A stretch of 64,000 nucleotides of DNA, from NCBI GenBank assembly GCA_002943765.1, contig PQWQ01000004.1, forward strand, positions 930,001 through 994,000, written 5' to 3'. The stretch is from Psoroptes ovis (lineage: Eukaryota > Arthropoda > Arachnida > Sarcoptiformes > Psoroptidae). Of this stretch, positions 59,485-64,000 are shown in pieces (position 1 is the stretch's first letter; every line of letters begins with the position of its first letter). The position numbers were made by a program, and so were the translations under genes. Under the pieces are notes generated by a model. That model did no database searches. It was not told where the DNA came from and saw nothing but the letters and a program-made list of their open reading frames with translations.

Positions 59485-61688
59485 ATGAATCTATTGATTG
59501 TTATCTGTGAGTATTGATTGATTTGAAATTTGTAATTATTTTTGCTTGGTTTAATCATTATTTGATTGATTAAATGCAATTTCATTTTTTAAATCACACT
59601 TTGTTGGATATTTTTCCCAAAATTTAGTCGTTTTATTTGGTTCAATCAATTCATCGGCTATTCAGCAACCTGAAAAGCAGTTGCAAATTGATAATGAATA
59701 TGAATTCGGTAAACGTTTGAATAATCGTCCATCAATATCATTATCATCACATTATCGTCGTAATAATCGTGCACAGCGCATCACATCACAGCATCATGAA
59801 CAGTCGCAAAATAATGAAGATTATTATAATTCAAATCAAAATAATTATCATAAAAAATCATTGAATAATGATTTATTTGTATCTGAAACAAACAATAATA
59901 ATAATAATGCTAATAATTATGACTTAAATCATCAAAACGCTAATAATAAAATGCTTAAAAAGATTTTTATAAAAGGAAAAATTCGTCGTTCACCGTTATT
60001 TGTTAATAATAATTCGTACAATGTCAGCAACAATACTTCTGGATATTCAATGAATTTATTTCATGAAAATTTAAATTTAACCGATAACACTAATATCGAT
60101 AATAAGGAAATGGATCATCATTCAAATGTAACAAAAATCGATACAAATAGCCAAATATTCACTGATAAAAGTGATGATAATGAAAATGGTGAAAGTAAAG
60201 ATGATCAAACAACAGCTGAATCATTGTATTCAAATCATTATGTTGCTGTCGGTGGTGCTGCTGCTGCTGCCGCTGCTGTAGCCAATGCAAATCCTTTAAA
60301 TGTAAGTATTTAAAAAATTGAAAGCACTGAACATACACATTTGATTTTGCTTTGTCGAATCCAATATTTCTCAAATTTCCTTAAATGACCAATCAAATTT
60401 GTAAGGTCGATTTGAATGTAGAATAAGAAAATACGAAGAAAAAAAATGTCAATGATATGACAACGATTGTTGACAAACAACAATATGAACATATCAATTC
60501 AATGTGAACGAATCAAAACAAAATTTTATTTTATTTTTCCATTTTTACCTGTTTTGATTTTCAAAAGTACATGACATTCTTATTTCATATGAATTGAATT
60601 TTTGTTCATATTCATTTGATTTGATTGATGTTTACCTTATTTCCAATCAACAAATGATAATAATAATAATAATAATTTTTAAAATATTATAAATCATATA
60701 TAAAAAAAATATATATTTTCTCTTATTTTTCTCATAGACATTCAAACAAAATATTATTATTGATAATAATCAAATCCATCCGCAACAACAAGATGAGGAA
60801 AAAACTATACGACAACCATTGTTAGTCGATAATTTGTTGGCAATGTCAAATGAATTACCACCGTTGACAGCTGCATTACCGATGCATTATCTTCATAATG
60901 ATGGTAATAATGATCTAATTTCACATACACATCCGTATCATGGTGATTCAACATTACCGTTATCAGATTTAAATGATCATAGTAATATAGCAAGTCTTTA
61001 TTCACCACCAATATCAACAGAAACAAAAGCTTTAACAAATGATTTATTATTAGATAAACGACCAATCGTAATTGCACATCATTCAACAACACATCCATAT
61101 CCATTGACTGGATTAAATCCAGCAACAACATCAGCAGTCAATCTTCTTTATGATCCAATTACAACAACATCTGGATTGTTAGATGTAACAAATCATAATC
61201 CGTTACATGATTCATTGCACAATAATAATAATGGTTACAATGAACATGGATTATTTGCCAATTCATATGTGCATAGTATACCAGGCATTCCAGGTAGACC
61301 ATGGATCGATTATCCATTATATAGTCATGTGCCAAAAACAACATTTACATGTAATGGTGCATATGGATTTTTTGCCGACATTGAAACCAGTTGTCAAGTA
61401 TGGCATTATTGTCAACCAGATGGACGTTTAGATTCATTTTTGTGTACAAACGGTACAATATTTAGTCAATCACTTCGTACATGTGATTGGTGGTATAATG
61501 TTGATTGTAAATCATCACCAAAACATTATGGTGTTAATGCTGATCTTTATAAACAATCATATATTGATAATTCTCATCTTAATCATCATCACAATCATCA
61601 TCATTCAATTTCTCTTCATGAACCATCATCATCATCATCATTGCTGCCTGATTATTTATCCACACCAACAATTGTCTCGAAAAAATAA
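59485..61688 (+). CDS. Secreted single-domain chitin-binding protein (CPAP1-like)
   Basis: Exons 59485-59506, 59628-60301 and 60738-61688; 548 aa. The ATG at 59485 gives a good signal peptide formed across intron 1 (MNLLIVIFVLFGSINSSA). An in-frame ATG at 59419 would add 22 Asn/Tyr-rich residues and bury it, so I prefer 59485. The long middle is Asn/His/Ser-rich low complexity with an Ala run. Near the C-terminus (about 437-489) is one type-2 chitin-binding (peritrophin-A) domain with all six cysteines: TFTCNGAYGFFADIETSCQV, HYCQPDGR, SFLCTNGTIF and RTCDWWYNVDC. The ADxETxCQVWHxC and CDWWxNVxC pattern is typical of cuticular proteins analogous to peritrophins with one domain. Likely an extracellular cuticle-matrix protein. 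Confidence 0.88.
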
Positions 61689-62270
61689 TGCAGAAACCTT
61701 TATTCCTTTGAAAGCTTCATCGCTGGCTATCTATTTATTACTGAATACATTACGTATCTGCGAATGAAAACCAACGAAAAAATCGAAATAAATTTAATTA
61801 ACATATCTTAAATGAACAAAATATCATTACTCAATCATTCATTTATTCATTCGTTTATTATTATTATTATTTAAATTATTATCATTGCAGCAATCCTTTT
61901 TTTTTGGTTCATTGTTATTGTAACACATTTTAAATCAACATAACCTTTTTGAATTATTATTATTGACATTATTATTATCTTAAATATTTCTTGGTCAATT
62001 GTTGAATTTTATTTTTTTATAATAATTTCATTCCTTGAAATTTGTTTGTTTATTATTATTCAATTTTTATGTTGTTAATTTTCTTCAATTTTCAATGCTT
62101 GTCGTTGTTGTTATTTGTTGAAATTATTTTTCTATTTTTGTCCCTTTTTTCAATTATTATTTAAGAAAAAAAATTGTTGATTCAATAAAATGAAATGAAA
62201 TTCTTTGAAAATTTCAAGCGAATTCATGCGATTAATTTTCATTTATTTTGTTTATTTTTCGAAGTTTTAA

Positions 62271-62416
62271 CCCTTAGAACTCGAGGCATTTACAGCGCAA
62301 GCGAGCCAGCAGCTCGACAATTTTCACACTCATGTAAAATGGTGACTGAGGGGCGCCTATGGAGTTGTTGCATTACATCTTATGGTGAGCTATGCTCACC
62401 ACTCGAGTTTTAAGGG
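62271..62416. mobile_element. 146-bp piggyBac-like MITE flanked by TTAA
   Basis: Ends CCCTTAGAACTCGAG and CTCGAGTTTTAAGGG are inverted repeats (14 of 15 match), and TTAA lies directly outside both (62267-62270, 62417-62420). A TTAA target and CCCTT-type ends are characteristic of piggyBac. The interior is GC-rich for this window and contains a small ggtgagctatgctcacc palindrome. Confidence 0.8.
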
Positions 62417-62438
62417 TTAAACAATGATTTTGCATTAA

Positions 62439-62518
62439 TTTAGTTGTCCGAAAAGTTTTTGCCGATTTTCAGATGTTTTTCAATTGGTAAATCGGCAAAA
62501 ATTTTTCGGACAGCCCGA
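62439..62518. mobile_element. 80-bp mariner-type MITE, copy 28 (type D core)
   Basis: 80 bp, TTTAGTTGTCCGAAAAG to TTTTTCGGACAGCCCGA, with TA on the right. The core matches the copy at 1061. It is only 22 bp from the piggyBac-like element. Confidence 0.88.
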
Positions 62519-63036
62519 TACATTATTGTGTTTACCTTTTGGTTTGTCGTTCGTAAATTTGAGCAATCAAACACCATCTTATTGATGGTATATATGGCAA
62601 ACAATAAGACCTCAAATTTAATTCAGAAAAAAAACAAACAACACCCTGGATATTTTTGTAATTGTATTTTAGCAGGTTGAATTGTCATTTGTTTTTGAAT
62701 TATTTCTACGATGATTTTGAATGGATTTTGATCATTTTTTTCTGGCTCATCATCATTCACAGAGCCAGAAAGCAAGTGTTGGCGTTCAATCACACCTGGT
62801 CAATCTCCCTTGTCTATGCTTGTATGAAAAATTTTCCAATCAATAAGTATCAATCAGTGAAAATGAAGAAATTTTATTATTCGATTATTTAATTTTACTT
62901 AAAATTACATTAAATTTGATTTATATTAAAAAAGAAATATATGCATACAAATTATACGGAGAGATCAAAATATATTTTCAACAAAAAATAAAAGTTTTCA
63001 AAAAAAAGAAAGAGTCAAAGTTGAATATTGAATTAA

Positions 63037-64000
63037 TTATTTTGTATTTTGATTTTCATTATCGATTATTTTGGGTGATTCATCGATCGATGATTGTTTT
63101 TTCATTAATGTTCCAATGATTATACCGATCAATAATATCCAACCAATTTGTGTATTTTGTCGAAAGGCAATCGCACAACTCTTGACTGAATTTATATTCA
63201 ATTTTTGATTGATACGAAGTAGAAATAATGTTGATATCAATATTGATATATAATATGGTAAGGTTTGATCGCAAACAATACCAACATTTACAAGTGATAA
63301 TGTCATTAACGTTGTGAATATTTTCAAATATTTTGATGTATCTGACCCAAATTTTAATGCTGTAGATTTAAGACCGAGTACAAAATCATCTTTTTTATCT
63401 TGATGTGCATATATTGTATCATATATCAATGTCCAATTGATTCCAGCAAAATATAATGATAAAACAGCCGCTAAATTTAATGAACCACCGGTATTCACCG
63501 ACCAACCAAGTAATGCACCCCAATTGAATGTCATACCAAGTACCAGTTGTGGCCAATAAGTAAATCGTTTGAATGCCGGATAAATTCCAACAAATAGTAG
63601 ACTAGAGGCACCGAGGATTATACTGAATAACGGAGAAAAATCATAATTAAAATTAGATACGATAATTAATCATGAAAAATACCTTGATAAATCAAATTTT
63701 ACGAGTATCAAAAGGCTTAATGATAATAGTGATGATAATAATGCAACAGCATCATTCATTGAGATTTCTTTCGATGCTAATGGACGTGTTCGTGTCCGCA
63801 TAACTTTTTGATCAAATTTTCGATCCCATATATCATTTATGATGCAGCCAGATGCACGCATCAATACTGCACCAATGCCAAATAAAAACATTAAATCAAG
63901 TGGTGGTAATGCTCCAGGAGCAGTACTAAGACCAATACTCCACCAACCAGGTAACAATAATAAACATGTACCAGTTGGTTTATCCAAACGCATTAAACGT
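63037..64000 (-). CDS. COQ2: COQ2-type 4-hydroxybenzoate polyprenyltransferase (partial, 5' end missing)
   Basis: Exons on the minus strand: from the right edge to 63683, then 63622-63037. It begins mid-gene with RLMRLDKPTGTCLLLLPGWW. The two UbiA-family metal/diphosphate motifs are present: NDIWDRKFDQKVMRTRTRPL (NDxxDxxxD) and YDTIYAHQDKKDD. PAFKRFTYWPQLVLGMTFNW and several membrane segments agree with COQ2. The enzyme attaches the polyprenyl chain to 4-hydroxybenzoate in the inner mitochondrial membrane, the committed step of ubiquinone synthesis. The presequence and first exon(s) lie beyond 64,000. Confidence 0.93.

Larger units (their letters stand above)
61689..63036. other. Intergenic with two different MITEs
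   Basis: Holds the 3' flank of the chitin-binding gene (an aataaa near 62180), the piggyBac-like element at 62271 and a mariner-type MITE at 62439. No other gene seen. Confidence 0.6.

Noticed and set aside
1..64000. tRNA, rRNA, CRISPR arrays, integrated viruses
   Set aside because: No cloverleaf with A/B boxes, no rRNA-like block, no regularly spaced direct repeats, and no viral polymerase, integrase or capsid motif was recognised by reading; a tRNA scan could still find a diverged one.

Overview
The window looks like nuclear DNA of a small-genome arthropod, most likely an acariform (astigmatid, dust- or scab-mite-like) mite. That placement is inference: the DNA is very AT-rich, introns with GT-AG borders are mostly about 60-150 bp, genes are compact, homopolymer N/Q/D/H tracts are common, and the conserved genes are ordinary metazoan ones. 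I could not run a database search.

Layout. 1-5,240 (minus): the 5' exons of an FRMD4A/B-like FERM protein; the rest runs off the left edge. 5.2-9.8 kb: intergenic, with small inverted-repeat transposons and a long CT tract. 9.8-19.1 kb (plus): the most unusual part, a tandem array of three diverged genes. Each joins a PCAF-homology zinc motif to a GCN5-type acetyltransferase domain and ends in a helical region that resembles the rest of the PCAF-homology domain. The bromodomain is absent. Each is preceded by the same promoter/5'-UTR module; the modules of copies 2 and 3 are almost identical although the proteins are strongly diverged. 20.2-24 kb (minus): a short filamin (about 8.5 Ig repeats, no actin-binding domain). 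27.1-30.9 kb (minus): HFM1/MER3 meiotic helicase, head-to-head with the mitochondrial SAM carrier SLC25A26 (31.2-32.2 kb, plus), which is tail-to-tail with CDK5RAP1, a mitochondrial tRNA methylthiotransferase (32.5-34.3 kb, minus). SLC25A26 imports the S-adenosylmethionine that CDK5RAP1 uses, a suggestive pairing but possibly chance. 34.3-44 kb: no gene recognised. 44.0-45.1 kb (plus): an intronless atypical seven-helix receptor. 45.1-59.4 kb: gene desert rich in short transposons. 59.4-61.7 kb (plus): a secreted one-domain chitin-binding (CPAP1-like) cuticle protein. 63.0-64.0 kb (minus): the 3' part of COQ2, the ubiquinone-pathway prenyltransferase.

Mobile DNA. I count 28 copies of a palindromic mariner-type MITE; 19 are exactly 80 bp and nearly all sit between TA dinucleotides. 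This is the same design and length as human MADE1. There are also two copies of a separate 140-bp TA-flanked inverted-repeat element and one 146-bp TTAA-flanked piggyBac-like element. No tRNA, rRNA, CRISPR array or virus was recognised.
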